Below are positions 20,626-32,279 of a DNA stretch of 64,000 bases, one piece after another. Each line of letters opens with the position of its first letter. The stretch's first letter is position 1. Source of the DNA: Panax quinquefolius. Lineage: Eukaryota; Streptophyta; Magnoliopsida; Apiales; Araliaceae. The notes below the pieces were generated by a model. That model ran no database searches and was not told where the DNA came from. It saw only the letters and a list, made by a program, of their open reading frames with translations. Where the stretch lies: NCBI GenBank assembly GCA_020205615.1, contig CM035170.1:37918143-37982142 (forward strand), in the 5' to 3' direction. Position numbers and translations under genes: made by a program.

Positions 20626-22480
20626 GGACCACGAATTTAGATGTATCTCAGTACTTGCACGATCGGTGCCTCTTCTCCACAAGGATTGTGCCTTTGATGT
20701 AGAGATGAATTTAGCCTTGATGGATATACAGGATGACATTGAGGTGCCTCCAGAAATTCAAGAATGGGTCAAAGACAAACCTAAACCCAACCTTGATCAA
20801 ACCATTTCTTTCAATATCAGAACTTTAGAAAGCCCTAAGTTAATCCAGATTGGTTCAGACCTTACCCCAAACCAACAGAATGACATGGTTACGTTATTAA
20901 CCCAATTCCAGGATGTGTTTGCATGTTCTCATGAAGACATGGTGGGTTTGTCCACTAACATTGTCCTTCATTGCCTTCCCATCAAAGAGGGATTTAAGCC
21001 AGTCAAGAAAAAGCTCAGGCGATTGAAACCTGAATGGAGTTTAAAGGTGAAAGAAGAAATTGTGAAACAATTTCAAGCTGGCATCATCATGGTGTCCACA
21101 TCTCTTGAGTGGATATCCAACATTGTGCTCGTGCCTAAACCCTGAGGGAAGGTGCGAGTTTGCGTGGATTACCGGGACTTGAACAAAGCTTGCTTAAAAG
21201 ACAGCTTTCCCGTGCCATTTATCCACATTCTCATTGATAATACTGCTCAATACGACATGTACTCCTTTGCTGATTGCTTTGCGGGGTATCATCTGGTCAT
21301 GGTTGTTGTGGAAGATCGTGAGAAAACTGCTTTCATCACGCCTTGGGGAACCTTTTGTTATAGATGGTTGTCATTCGGCCTCATCAATGCCGGAGCCACC
21401 TATCAGCAAGCTATGATGGCTCTTTTCCATGACTTAATGCACAAAGAGATTGAGATCTACGTGGATGACATCATTGTCAAGTCTCGGAAGGAGGATGACC
21501 ATCTAGACCATCTCAGAAAGTTGTTCAACAGGTTGCGTAAGTACAACTTGAAGTTGAATCCAGCTAAATGCACCATTGGCATTAAATCAGGCAAGTTGCT
21601 AGGATTTCTAGTTAGCCACAAAGGAATTGAGCTGGATCCTACCAAAATCCAGGCCATCACGGAAATGCCCATTCCTCAGACAGAAAAGGAAATACGGGGA
21701 TTTTTGGGAAGAATCAACTTCATTAGCAGGTTTATCTCTCAACTCACGACAACCTGTGAACCAATCTTCAAACTGTTAAGGAAGAACTCCTCCATGAAAT
21801 GGAATGATGAGTGTCAAAATGACTTCCTCATAATCAAGAAACAGCTAGTCAAAGCTCCCGTGTTGGTACCACCCAGGGATGATGTTCCCCTATTCATGTA
21901 CCTGTCCATAAGTGACAATTCCATGGGCTGCATGCTGGGACAGAAGGACGATAGAGGCCAAGAACGAGCTATCTATTACCTCAATAAGAGATTCAGCAGC
22001 AGTGAACACAAGTACACTCTGATTGAGAAGACTTGTTGTGCTTTAGCATGGGCTTCCATGAGGTTACATCATTACCTCCATGGTCACATAATCCATCTCA
22101 TATCTCGCGTGGATCCTCTCAAATACGTGTTCAATAAACCCATGTTAAATTGCCGGCTATCCAGATGGCAGTTGATCCTACAACAATTTGACATCGTATA
22201 TGTGACTCAAAAGTCCATCACAGCTCAAGGAATTACGGATCAACTGGCCACCACACCATTAGGGGATTTCAAACCCTTGGAGACATATTTCCCCGATGAA
22301 GGAGTAATGACAGTTCAACAACACCATCAGTACGATACGCGCCAATCATGGAAGATGTATTTTGATGGAGCTGTTAATATGGAAGGTTCTGAGGCTGGAG
22401 CGGTTCTAGTATCTGCAGTGCGGAGCAGATATCCGTCAGCCAATCAAATTACGATTTATCGGCACCAACAACACAGCTGA
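20626..22480 (+). pseudogene. pol: F1 reverse transcriptase, RNase H and start of the second RNase H
   Basis: One frame except a TGA at 21143-21145, just before VRVCVDYRDLN. RT fingers and palm are complete, with F-A-D in SFADCFAGYH as the first catalytic Asp region and an intact YVDD at 21458-21469. RT thumb, GFLGRINFISRFI, follows. The first (Ty3-type) RNase H spans about 21830-22230 with YYLNKRFSSSEHKYTLIEK. A second, archaeal-type RNase H begins at YFDGAVN (about 22358), the Tat hallmark, and is broken by a one-base shift near 22440. RT copies the RNA to DNA and the RNase H domains remove the template. Confidence 0.92.
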
Positions 22481-22985
22481 GTATGAAGGTTGTCTCATGG
22501 GGCTAAAACTTGCCCGATCAATGGGCATCAGGCGGTTAACTATCTTTGGAGATTCAGAGTTGGTAATCAGACGATCCACTGGAATCTATCAAACTAAGGA
22601 ACTACATTTGCTGCCCTACCATCGACAAGTTTTACAGATAGTTGTGGAATTCGAAGAAATCTCCTTTCTACACATTCCTCGCAATAGGAATGACTTTGTG
22701 GAAGCGTTAGCAACTTTGGCCTCCTTGATTCGCATATCAGATAAGGAACACTTGCCAAGTGTCACAATTTCCCTGCATAAGGCCCCAACCTATATGAATT
22801 ATGTTGGCGAAGTATCGGATGAGCTACCTCCCATCCAACATCCTTGGTATCAGCATATCAAGGAATATCTACGAGATGGATTTACACCCGCAGAAGTGAG
22901 CCCGACTGAGAAAAGGCGGATCCATCAACTTGCTATGAAATTCTACCTGAGTGGAGAGATGCGCTCTACAAAAGAGATGCATGAC
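22481..22985 (+). pseudogene. pol: F1 second RNase H (C-terminal part) and integrase N-terminus remnant
   Basis: After the frameshift, TAEYEG (catalytic Glu) and IFGDSELVIR (catalytic Asp) are seen in the new frame, followed by IPRNRNDFVEALATLAS with the final Asp/Glu region. These are the RNase H residues expected for the Tat second domain. From about 22820 the linker to integrase runs to a TAG at 22986. The HHCC zinc-binding domain that should follow is missing: the text passes from LSGEMRSTKEMHD to CQIHGN within about 60 bp, so most of ~50 residues are deleted. Confidence 0.85.
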
Positions 22986-23961
22986 TAGGTCTCCTTAGAT
23001 GTTTAGACAAAGATCAAGCACAAAGGCTATCAGTGCCAGATTCATGGGAACGCTATACACGCCCCTCCACGGGAACTCCACAATATAAGTTCACCTTGGC
23101 CCTTCTCAATGTGGGGAATGGACGTTATCGGGCCCATTGAGCCTAAAGCCAGTAATGGACATCGATTTATCTTCACCATGATCGACTACTTCACCAAGTG
23201 GGTAGAGGCATCCTCCTTTCCCAGGGTTACTAAAGAAGTCATCATTGCTTTCATCAGAAATAATGTCGTTTGTCGATATGGACAACCAGAGGTGATTGTG
23301 TCAGACAATGCTAAGAACCTCAACAACAAAATGATGGAGGAATTATGCAGTAAATTCCACATCAAACATCTTAACTCCGTCATCTATCATCCGAAGATGA
23401 ATGGTGCTATTGAAGTGGCTAACAAAAACATCAAGAAGATTATGTAAAAGATGTCCGCTAACCACAAAGAATGGCCTGACCTATTGCCTCTTACTCTATT
23501 AGCCTACAGAACCTCAATGCGCACTTCCACTAGGGCAACCCCCTACGCATTAACCTATAGGATGGAAGCAGTGCTACCCATAGAAGTTGAAATGGAATCC
23601 CTCAGAGTGTTGATAGACACTCAGCTGGAAGAAGACCAATGGGTATAAGACAGGTATCACCAATTATCTCTAATAGACGAGAGGCGAACCGCGACTATCT
23701 TTCATGGTCAGTTATATCAGCAAAGGATCGCTAGATCTTACAACAAAAAAGTTCAGCTACGGCAGTTTAAACAATATGACTTGGTTTTGAAGAAGATCAT
23801 TGGCAACCAAGATCAATCTAAGGGAAAATTTGCTCCTAACTGGGAAGGCCGGTTTGTTGTCAAGGAAGTATTGACAGGAGGCGCTCTCAGATTGCAAGAA
23901 ATGGACGACGATGAATTTCCATAACTCATCAATTCGGACGCCGTGAAATGGTACTATGTCT
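22986..23961 (+). pseudogene. pol: F1 integrase catalytic core and C-terminal domain
   Basis: Same frame as the preceding piece, with stops at 23445 and 23646 and near 23922. The DDE core shows MWGMDVIGPI (first Asp), VSDNAKNLNN (second Asp) and MNGAIEVANKNIKK (Glu) with normal spacing. The C-terminal segment with APNWEGRFVVKEVL...GGALRL matches the integrase end that precedes the Tat stop. Integrase would insert the cDNA. Catalytic residues are present, but the zinc finger is deleted and three stops interrupt it. Confidence 0.9.
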
Positions 23962-25114
23962 GAAGTGACCATCAAGCAAACACCCTGGTGTTGGATCATC
24001 AGATCACTAGTCATTCCGGTTCTTTAACCCTTTACCACATACAACTCTTCCACGCTTTGCCCCTCAGGGAAACATACTTTTTCAAGCCAGCAGCCTGGCC
24101 TCTCTGCGTTCCTACGACTTAGGTCATCCCACTGCGGATTGAACCTCTCGCATTTGCAGTTTGGCTACCTATACATGGGATCAAACTTCTCATACCTGCA
24201 GTTTTTCCTCAACCTAGGATTAAACTTTCTCTTCCCCGCACTCTAACCTGCACATGGAATCACGCTTTTCATCTCGCCCTGAGGGGCGAACTACGTTGAC
24301 CTGATCTCCTCTTCAATCGGAGTACGTAGGCAACCATTTCATATGGCCACGTCGCAATAAAACAAAAACAACAAAAACAACAAAAACATTTCCATCCTTT
24401 TCCTTACAAAAAAAATAACAAAAACATTCCTACACCATTTCTGCCATCTACAACGTTGAACCTCTTACACCAGGTTCGAACTACGCAGACCTGATCTCCT
24501 CTTTAATAGGAGTACATAGGAAGCCATTCATGGTGCGGTCTCACCCCCTACCAAAACATAAACCCTTGTCAGTTGGTACTGGGATCAAACATCAATCCAT
24601 TACATTTCATTGGCTTCAGACCAAGGGGATGGAACTACCTGAACTCCTCCTAAATAGGAGATTCGGCGACCATCTAAGTTGCGGTCATACCTTGAAGAAC
24701 AACACCAATCCATTAGAGATGGAATTAACGTGGCTTCTCCTAAATAGAAGTATTGGCGACCATCTGTGGTGCAGTCAATCTCAGAGAGGAAAGCCACACT
24801 CCTCTTCATATGTTCATTCATAAACCAGTCCCAAGACACCAAAGATGGTAGGGATACATACAGATCGATGATCCATTCTAAACTCTCCAGAGACAATTCA
24901 ATGTCCATCCACCCAGGAGGAATTCGGAATACATCAAGATCGCAAGCCCTGAAGTAGTAGGAAAAATATCAAGCAAGTAGCAAAGCATATCTAAAAGGGA
25001 AGTGATCAAAAAATATATTTCCCTGCTCTATATATAATGTTGTTTGATATATATAATGTAAACTGTACATGACAAAATGGCTAAGCTAGTCTGTGCAGGA
25101 AAATACAAGCTCAT
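23962..25114 (+). repeat. F1 region downstream of integrase with imperfect ~65-200-bp repeats
   Basis: No sense ORF. A module GAACTAC...ATCTCCTC.....GGAGTACGTAGG...CAACCAT...GGTC recurs about four times (24287, 24474, 24630, 24723), each with a hairpin of 9-nt loop: CTCC/GGAG three times and CTTC/GAAG once. Before it, three short blocks share GGATCAAACTTCTC-like text (24120-24270). Confidence 0.7.
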
Positions 25115-26909
25115 CTACAAGTCAGGGTATATGCGAGCTAACAAGCCCAACATGACATCCCTCTCAGAAGAAGGAGGTAAAGCTATGGTCTCTTGTACGA
25201 GAATATCCACACGACCCAACAGATCTGCAGCCATCTGTATGGTGACCATATGCTCATCAATGTAAGCGCTCATCTCTGCGATCATACCCCAGGTGGTAAG
25301 GGACCTCACCGCTGCGATCTTATCTCATGATGGCTACATCCGGGCGGAGATATGGCACTATCCCGCTCAACTATCACTGCATCTCTGGCTGACCTGGCCT
25401 CATCCCGCTCAACAACAGTGACATCTCTGTGAGCTAATGCCTCGTCTCTCTCTAATAGAGCTGCGTCTCTCCCATCAAGGGCAATCAACATCAAAGCTCT
25501 AGCCTGGTCTCTCTCAAAGGTCATCAGATGAAGACTCTGCTCAAATCTTGTCTTTGAGTCTTTGACAACAAGATCTTAATCTTGGGAGAATCTAGAAACG
25601 AGATCTTGGCAATCCATCACCTAGCCCCTCCTTGATGTGGGAATCGATGTCCTCCATGGGCTCTATGTCATCTGAATCACTATCCAGTACTGTGGATACT
25701 ACCGCAGCCGATAAAATCTCTGTCTCCATCCACGCAGAATACTCTACAGAACAACCTGGATGACTAATAGAAAAATCAGCTATCTCACACTGATCCCAAC
25801 ATGCATACACACGGGATCGGTCCTCTGCTGAAAGATAGCGAGAAGCTGAACGCTGACCTATCGCCCCCTCGAAAGGATGAAAATCTTGAAATTGGTCAAA
25901 CGACGACATCACGGCCAACGGGTGATAAGTAGTCACACCCCTCAAACCAGCCAGAGGGAGGTAGTCCATGCCCGGAGCATAAGTAATAAAGCTGTATGGT
26001 GAGCTAAGCCCCGAAAAACGGCAATATGACAAATGGATCTCTGATATCCACCAAAAATGTGGACCAAGACATAACATCTATACACTCCGATGGCTGAAAT
26101 GAGTATGGCATGGCTATATCATGGGTGAACTAATACCCATGCCGTGTAAGAGTGCCAATCGGTCTCAAATGTGACATAAACCACACATATAGCATGACCG
26201 AGCTACCCGTGAACACTCCTGTCAGATAAGTGCAACAGTAAGATGCTAACTGCAGGGTCTCTGCTATGATCATCGGTATAATGGTATGACCCTCCCTGAG
26301 AGCTCTAACCGCTATGATGACTCTGATGTCTATCTTATCCATGTACCGTGGCATATAGACATACGACAGTACGCATAACATCAGTACATCAACCCTGGCT
26401 AAACGCCAATGATCCTCTGATGCAGTGAAATCCCTGGAATGTCATGAATAACTATCCTCAGAGCCAAATCTGTCGAACAAAAAACGCTGGGATATGACGT
26501 GGCTCGATGTAAGCTCATCCTGCACCACTCTGCGTCGCAATCCAGTGAGAGTCATGAACTGTCGACTCATGTCTCCTAGAGCCATATGCACGGAAGTTCT
26601 GTCCAACGACAGCATCATCAATCGTGCGTACTCCTCCAGAGTAGGAGTCAACTCATGTGTCCCGAATCGGAAAACCTTCCTATCCATTACCCAATGCTCT
26701 AGCATGCCATCCACAAACCATGCGGGAACCTGAAACATCAATAAGGTCATGGTATGCTGCAGCAAATGATCTATGGTCACCTTATCTGATGGTGACATAG
26801 TATCATACCACGATCGCATACCCGATGCCACCAATGATGGTGGGGTATGATCAATACGGCTAACTATCGAAGAAGACATCTGTACGGGCCGTGTCATAAG
26901 ACCATCCAA
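25115..26909 (-). pseudogene. Antisense ORF with plant mobile domain, F1
   Basis: Read from 26909 leftward, pieces in several frames follow the order of the plant mobile domain (aminotransferase-like, PMD): a WFVDGMLEHW...ELTPTLEEYARLM block (26909-26442), an IDIRVIIAVRALREGHTIIPMIIAETL block with a following FTGSSVMLYVWFMSHL (26381-26130), and a GLRGVTTYHPLAVMSSFDQFQ block (26077-25592). The end (25524-25306) is a charged helix built from repeats of ERD-x-A type, a predicted coiled coil. Frameshifts and stops separate the blocks. Antisense PMD ORFs between IN and the 3' LTR are reported for Tat elements; their role is unknown. An intron-containing original is possible. Confidence 0.8.
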
Positions 26910-28029
26910 GGGTCAATGATGAATATCTCTGGACATACATACATATGCATAACATGATACATGCATAGCAGATAATAGATGGCAATATGATATAGGGAAT
27001 GAAAAACTGTGCATACATTCCTAAGTATATCAACATCTAAAACATCATCTCTGTACAGCTATAAATATAGGGAAATGGGGCACAAACGCCCTACTACTAA
27101 CAGGGGCCTATCAAAAGATATAGCGAGAATGGGGTACAGCTACCCAATATCTAACAGAGGCCTATCAAAAGATATAATGAGAATACACATCAGAAGAAGA
27201 CAATGGTGTCAATATATACATCATCAATCCTATCCACCTGATGTAACTCCTCTTGAGTCACTGGATCTCTATCAACAGGGATGTCAGGCCTATATAGAGG
27301 AAGATTTTCATCCAAAAAAACCGAATGGGTCATCTGAGGGGCCAGCGCCTGAGCTGGAAGGATCAAACGAAGCTGCCTCTGCCGGATCTCTACCCAAATG
27401 CCAGATAAATATATGTGCCTGGTCCAACTGTTGAGTCAAACTATCAATCTGTGTCATATGAGTCGGATCTCAGACACAAGCTATCCAATCCATCATCATC
27501 ACGGATCCTGGAACCATATCCCCTATGAATTGAGTGGCGCGAGACTGGGCTCCGATAGTACGAGGGAACCACCAACGCTGGAAGGTTTCCTGAATGCAAG
27601 GACCCTCTGATAATGCAAAACCGTCAACCCCCAAAAATGGGATATCAGTGATGGGTGACTACGATACAGGCCAATGACGCCTGGCAGGAGGCAGGATCGG
27701 CATGTAAATCTCCCCTGTGGTGCTCCTAATAGCACGCTCTCCTAGATAGAGCTCACATCCCTCCGGCTCGGTCCAGTTCGAGTTGCAAAGGAGTTCTTGC
27801 GGACTAAAAAAGTCAAATCGGGAATAAAAATGCTACGCGATTGAGCAAAACAACATACAATCCTAGTCTTCTCAGATGAAACTTTGAATCTGTACATCCC
27901 TCATTGGTAGTCGCCCGAGCACGAGGTATACCCTTCCAATGATCTCATTTGCTATAAATCACATCCGGTAATACCTTGTACAGGTCCAATGCCGCCAACT
28001 CTGGGTCATTACCCTAAAAGATCAACGTG
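26910..28029. other. F1 region between antisense ORF and palindrome arrays
   Basis: No clear coding. A ~55-bp unit is tandemly repeated (about 27076-27180), each unit with a hairpin: GGGC/GCCC with loop ACAAAC, then GGGTA/TACCC with loop CAGC. Minus-strand open frames at 27523-27735 have no recognisable motif and could be the N-terminal part of the antisense gene. Confidence 0.45.
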
Positions 28030-28203
28030 ATCCCCGACGGGGGTTACAACATAGATCCCCGACGGGGGTTACAACGTAGATCCCCGACGGGGATTACAAC
28101 ATAGATCCCCGATGGGGGTTACACCGTAGATCCTTGACGGGGGTTACAACGTTGATCCCCGATGGGGGATACAACGTGAAGCCCCAATAGGGGATTACAA
28201 CGC
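28030..28203. repeat. 25-bp palindromic minisatellite, seven units
   Basis: Seven contiguous copies of a unit like GATCCCCGACGGGGGTTACA plus a 5-bp tail. Each unit contains CCCC/GGGG around a 4-nt loop (GACG, GATG or AATA). There are no unique spacers, so it is not a CRISPR. Tandem repeats in the 3' untranslated region of plant LTR elements are known sources of satellite DNA. Confidence 0.9.
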
Positions 28204-28610
28204 ACATACATCCGTTGATACACATATCAACGAAGGTCAAGCAGCCTTGACGTTATCTCAGCCGATGGCGGTTAAACCTATCAGAGCTCCAGAGCTATTC
28301 AAGGATTTCATGCTCGATTGCTTGTATTCCCCGGTGGATCACCGGAAGGGGTCACAACGCAATGTTCCGTTGATTCACACGTCAGTGAAGGTTAAGCAAC
28401 CTTGATAATCTACCCACAAAGTATCAGCCGTTGATTCACACGTCAGCGAAGGTCAAGCAACCTTGACGTTCTATCCCACATGGTTTTTCAGCCATTGATT
28501 CACATGTCGGTGAAGTACACGTCAACGAAGGTCAGGCATCCCTGACAACATTTGTTGTTGGCAGTAAATCCAACAGAATCTTGACGTGTCCTGGTGATAC
28601 CAACCAGGAA
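28204..28610. repeat. Alternating-hairpin repeats, F1 3' untranslated region
   Basis: Degenerate 60-100-bp units with two alternating hairpins: a CGTTGA-type arm closing on TCAACG or variants (perfect 8-bp stem at 28213-28232) and GTCAAG-CANC-CTTGAC (28236-28251, 28452-28467; GTCAGG-CATC-CCTGAC at 28531-28546). Others are CCGGTG-GAT-CACCGG (28331-28345) and TCCTGGT/ACCAGGA (28589-28609). Confidence 0.8.
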
Positions 28611-28996
28611 AGGCCATTGTTATCAAAGAGGATCGATGATCGAATATGTTATACACATCCTCAAAATAGACCAAGCCTTATCCCCACAGATCTCTTACGC
28701 ATAAGAGGTACATCTTTAGGATCAAGTAATTATCAAGGACCCAGAAATTTGGTGATAACCCCAACATCAACATCCTAACAGATTCGGATTACACATCAAA
28801 TCTAGTCATCATTGCCAATCCCCAGTTGAAGCAACAGGGAGCTAGCAATCATCCCCAGCATGTTGGGCTACAACCCCATACACATGCATCATACATTTGC
28901 ATCATGTTGCTACATATAGTACCATGTTTATCTTGTTGAATTTCAAGTGTCTAGGATTCTTTATCCTACCCATGCATTGCCATGCATGAGTATGAT

Positions 28997-29009
28997 AAAG
29001 AGGGGCATC
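28997..29009 (+). other. Polypurine tract of F1
   Basis: AAAGAGGGGCATC directly precedes the 3' LTR start TGTAGACA, as in other Tat elements. It would prime plus-strand DNA synthesis. Confidence 0.75.
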
Positions 29010-29103
29010 TGTAGACAATCGAAATTTTCTGTACTGCTATCACTAACATTGCAGGAGGACCGATTCGTCTTTTAAGAGGGAACCCTGAAAGACAATCCAT
29101 ATC

Positions 29104-29615
29104 CATTCCGGATACTACCGGAAGTTCAACATCAACCCCAGAACACACACTGGGAGTAACAATTCCAACCTTAGATATAACCCCGAGGCGTGCAGATCCA
29201 ATACCAGAACACACACCAGAGAAGACCGATTAATCTCGGAGATAACCCCGAGGTATCCAGTCTCAGTCCCAATCATGGGAATAGCCACCAACCTTAGTGA
29301 TCACCCCAAGGAATGCAGTTTCGGTGATAACCCCGAAAATGCTTGTTTCAAATGCAACCAACTTCAATCTCGGCGCTCACAACGAGATACTCAGTACCAA
29401 CCCGGAGATAACACTGGGAGGACATGCACACATCAGAGATGACACTGAGGATCTTCAATAATTGCAGCAGTCCAATCTCGGTGAAATACTGAGCGATATG
29501 TCGCTTTGACATTAAATGGCGATAACAGGTGTGAGGGCAACATCGTCATCTCGCCAACACGATGCCACACCACGTCATCTCAACATTTTATACACATATC
29601 TCTACACAACGATGT
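29104..29615. repeat. Array of short hairpins with conserved loop (F1 3' LTR copy)
   Basis: Same array as 13503-14010. Several stems are better kept here: TTCCGG/CCGGAA (29106-29123), CCCAG/CTGGG with loop AACACACA (29137-29154), TTTCGG/CCGAAA with loop TGATAACC (29319-29338), CCCGG/CTGGG with loop AGATAACA (29401-29418). Being in the U3 of the 3' LTR it would be present in the RNA. Confidence 0.8.
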
Positions 29616-29946
29616 CCCATAAGAATCAAGGATAACCAATCCTGAGTGACTATTGTGCGGGGTAACGGATAGAATTTGAAGCTTGAAGACCGAAGGGCAT
29701 CGTCCCATCTTCAATGACTTCGTACAAACTCTAATCCTATGCCATTGTACAACTCTCGACAACGACGGTCCGAAATAGGTCATGTATACCTCAATCAGAT
29801 GCTCGGATTGCACTTTTGAAAGTTCGAGCGGACATTGCGATTGCTGAGTGTAGTAGTACTATGAGAGACGACCCGACCCAAAAACCCGGCAACCCGTAGC
29901 CTTTGGTACACTGTGGCTCACCAAGCGTTTTCTGGCGCCCCCTCTC

Positions 29947-29954
29947 TATAAATA
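29947..29954 (+). promoter_or_regulatory. TATA box, F1 3' LTR
   Basis: TATAAATA within CTCTAT-AA-ATAGAG. The flanking palindrome is shorter than in the 5' LTR because of a CT insertion. Confidence 0.7.
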
Positions 29955-30262
29955 GAGGATTGGGTGGCCATTTTGCAAGAGAAAACGGTGAGGAAGCCAC
30001 ACTTGATTTGCTCATACTCACCCCACAATCGAGTGCTTTCTCATTTAAACACACAGTGAGCTCATATATAGCTACTTTTGTACCTACAAAAGCCAGTGTT
30101 TACCCACTTTAAAGATATAGAAGTCTTCTTTGGCAGCCCACTGTAAGCTTTCTCACACACTTTAAAGCCTTTCTCTTCATCATTGCACTCACCCTTCTTC
30201 ACGTTGAGAGTCGTGTTGCGTGCGTTTGCCCGAACATCGGTTCGTGGTTTTATTTCAGTTTG

Positions 30263-30436
30263 TATATACATATATATATATATATATTGACTAACATTAT
30301 CAAGTTATGCCTCGATTGAGCCTAGACTTCGGTCTGGAGCGTTTATTTGTTTATATATATATATATTTATATATATATGAACTATGTGTCGAACTTTGTT
30401 CGATGAGCCTAGACTTTGGTCTAGTACGTTTAATGC

Positions 30437-30471
<35 letters not shown>

Positions 30472-30711
30472 CTGTGTATCGGACTCTGTTCGATGAGCCT
30501 GGATTTTACATCCGGTGCGTTTATTCGCTTTTATATATATATACTTATATATATGAACTGTTGTCGGACTTTGTTCGATGAGCCTGAATTTTATATCCGG
30601 TGCGTTTACTCGCTTATATATATATATATATATATATATATACTTATATATATGAACTGTGGTGGGACTTTGTTCGATGAGCTGGATTTTACATCCGTTA
30701 GTTTTACTTTA

Positions 30712-30757
<46 letters not shown>
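30263..30757. repeat. TA-microsatellite-spaced tandem array, F1 3' LTR
   Basis: About six units as in 14668-15172, with different TA-run lengths. The last TA run is the landing site of the foldback element. Confidence 0.9.
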
Positions 30758-30760
<3 letters not shown>

Positions 30761-30951
30761 AAGCTCTAAGCGAACCTTAAAAAGCGAACCAAAGATTTAA
30801 TGTCATCTTTGGTGTCTATGGTGATGGTTCGGCCGTGTGCCAAAGACTACATGGCTAGAGGCGACGGATCGAGCCGTCGCCATATAGACACCAAAAGACG
30901 ACAGTTCATTTTGGTTCGCTCTTTAAATTCGCTTTAGAAATTTGACCATCT
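30757..30951. mobile_element. Foldback MITE-like insertion
   Basis: The left arm carries AAGCTCTAAGCGAACC...AAGCGAACCAAA and the right arm the inverse GGTTCGCTCTTTAAATTCGCTTTAGAAATT. The pairing extends inward through TTTGGTGTCTATGG against CCATATAGACACCAAA, giving two imperfect arms of about 80 bp and a short centre. It is absent from the 5' LTR and lies inside a (TA)n run, compatible with TA target choice. No coding capacity. The superfamily is not determined. Confidence 0.75.
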
Positions 30952-30984
30952 ATATATATATATATATATATATATATTATCTAT

Positions 30985-31195
30985 CTGGAGTTTACTTACG
31001 TGGTGGTTGATCGCTTTTACGACTTTCTTTACGCTTCATCCCGCCTGGAGTTCACTTCGTGGCAGTTGATTTCTTTGTACATCTTTATTTACGTTTCGTC
31101 TCGCCTGGAGTTTCCTCAGTGGCGGTTGATAAATTTTACATCTTTATTTACATTTCTGATCCCCCATGGAGGTGCTTCGTGGTTGGTGATCATTT
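30985..31195. repeat. ~64-bp tandem repeat, F1 3' LTR
   Basis: Same array as 15183-15395, with units sharing the CGTGG...GGTTGAT segment and ACATCTTTATTTAC-like text. Confidence 0.7.
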
Positions 31196-32279
31196 CTATA
31201 TATATATATTTACAGCTTTTAAATATATACATGCTTACTGCTTTCATACAAATTACGGTATTATGTGCGCCTAGGAATCATGTGATCACAGATTCAACCT
31301 ATTGGATCTATAATCGGTTCCCGTGAAAGACGTTTTCAGCTGTAAGTAGCTTGTAAATTATTCTGCGATGTCTAAATTTCCTCAGATGGTTTCCATACCC
31401 ACAAGGAAGTCGGCATTATTTGGTACATTATTTTCGTGCGGATGCCTCGCATCTGTAAAATAAAATCAATCAAGTCGAGCACTTAATAAAATGGGAGGGT
31501 AAAAGGTCTCAATTAATATTGAGCATCAGGGTTTAAAAAAACCTCTTTTATAAAACATCACTATCATATCTTGTTAATAACTGAATTTTTACATAAATTC
31601 AAACCCTGTGTATATAGGTGCGAACGAGGCCTCGCACTACTTCCAAATAACAGCACATTGACCCACACACACACACATTCAGATAAGAGTTTCTTGAAAA
31701 GAGGCGGTCTGTGATGCCCCCAAAATAGGTCCATTCCATCCAACCCATTCTGAGTCGCCAAATACATGGTACAGAAAAAACTACAACTTTATTAATACAT
31801 TTATCGTGCAAAATACGACAACATATATACTGTGAGTTTAAATACAAATATTGTCATCTAGACAATATACATACCCAAATAAATCCTCATCACAATTATT
31901 TATACATTATTTTACAAAAATGGTGAGGACTACTAAACAACTTTCTCTAGAACCTTCATTCCATACCCCGACTAGTACTAGCTACATTCTCGCCTCCTGA
32001 GAAGAAAAATGGAACAAAAAGGAAAAGGGTGAGCTCAACTAGCCCAGTAAAGAATATTATGACTAAGATAATATACAATAAATTATCATTAGTCTTCAAA
32101 AGGGAAAAATCTAATAGAATACAATAGACAACCAGTTTTAAATCAACAACTGCAGCGGAAAAACCAATTCATTAGAAGAGTTAAGTAGAGAATGCAAACT
32201 ACTATCTTCTATATATGAATTTAAAAGTTCATCGTCGATATTTTATCCCTGTAACATCAATCAATATATATCTTGAATC

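Larger units (their letters stand above)
29010..31709 (+). mobile_element. 3' LTR of F1, left part (split by the nested element)
   Basis: It matches the 5' LTR from TGTAGACA to the GAGGCGGTC site, and resumes at 40421 after the nested chromovirus. The hairpin array lies at 29104-29615, TATA box at 29947, TA-spaced array at 30263-30757 and the 64-bp array at 30985-31195. A ~195-bp foldback sequence (30757-30951) is absent from the 5' LTR. Confidence 0.9.

Noticed and set aside
27009..27735. Short plus- and minus-strand frames between the antisense ORF and the palindrome arrays
   Set aside because: No recognisable domain and no agreement between frames; a lost N-terminal part of the antisense gene is possible but not shown.
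28030..28203. CRISPR-like direct repeats
   Set aside because: The 25-bp units are contiguous with no unique spacers, in a plant retroelement; they form a minisatellite.
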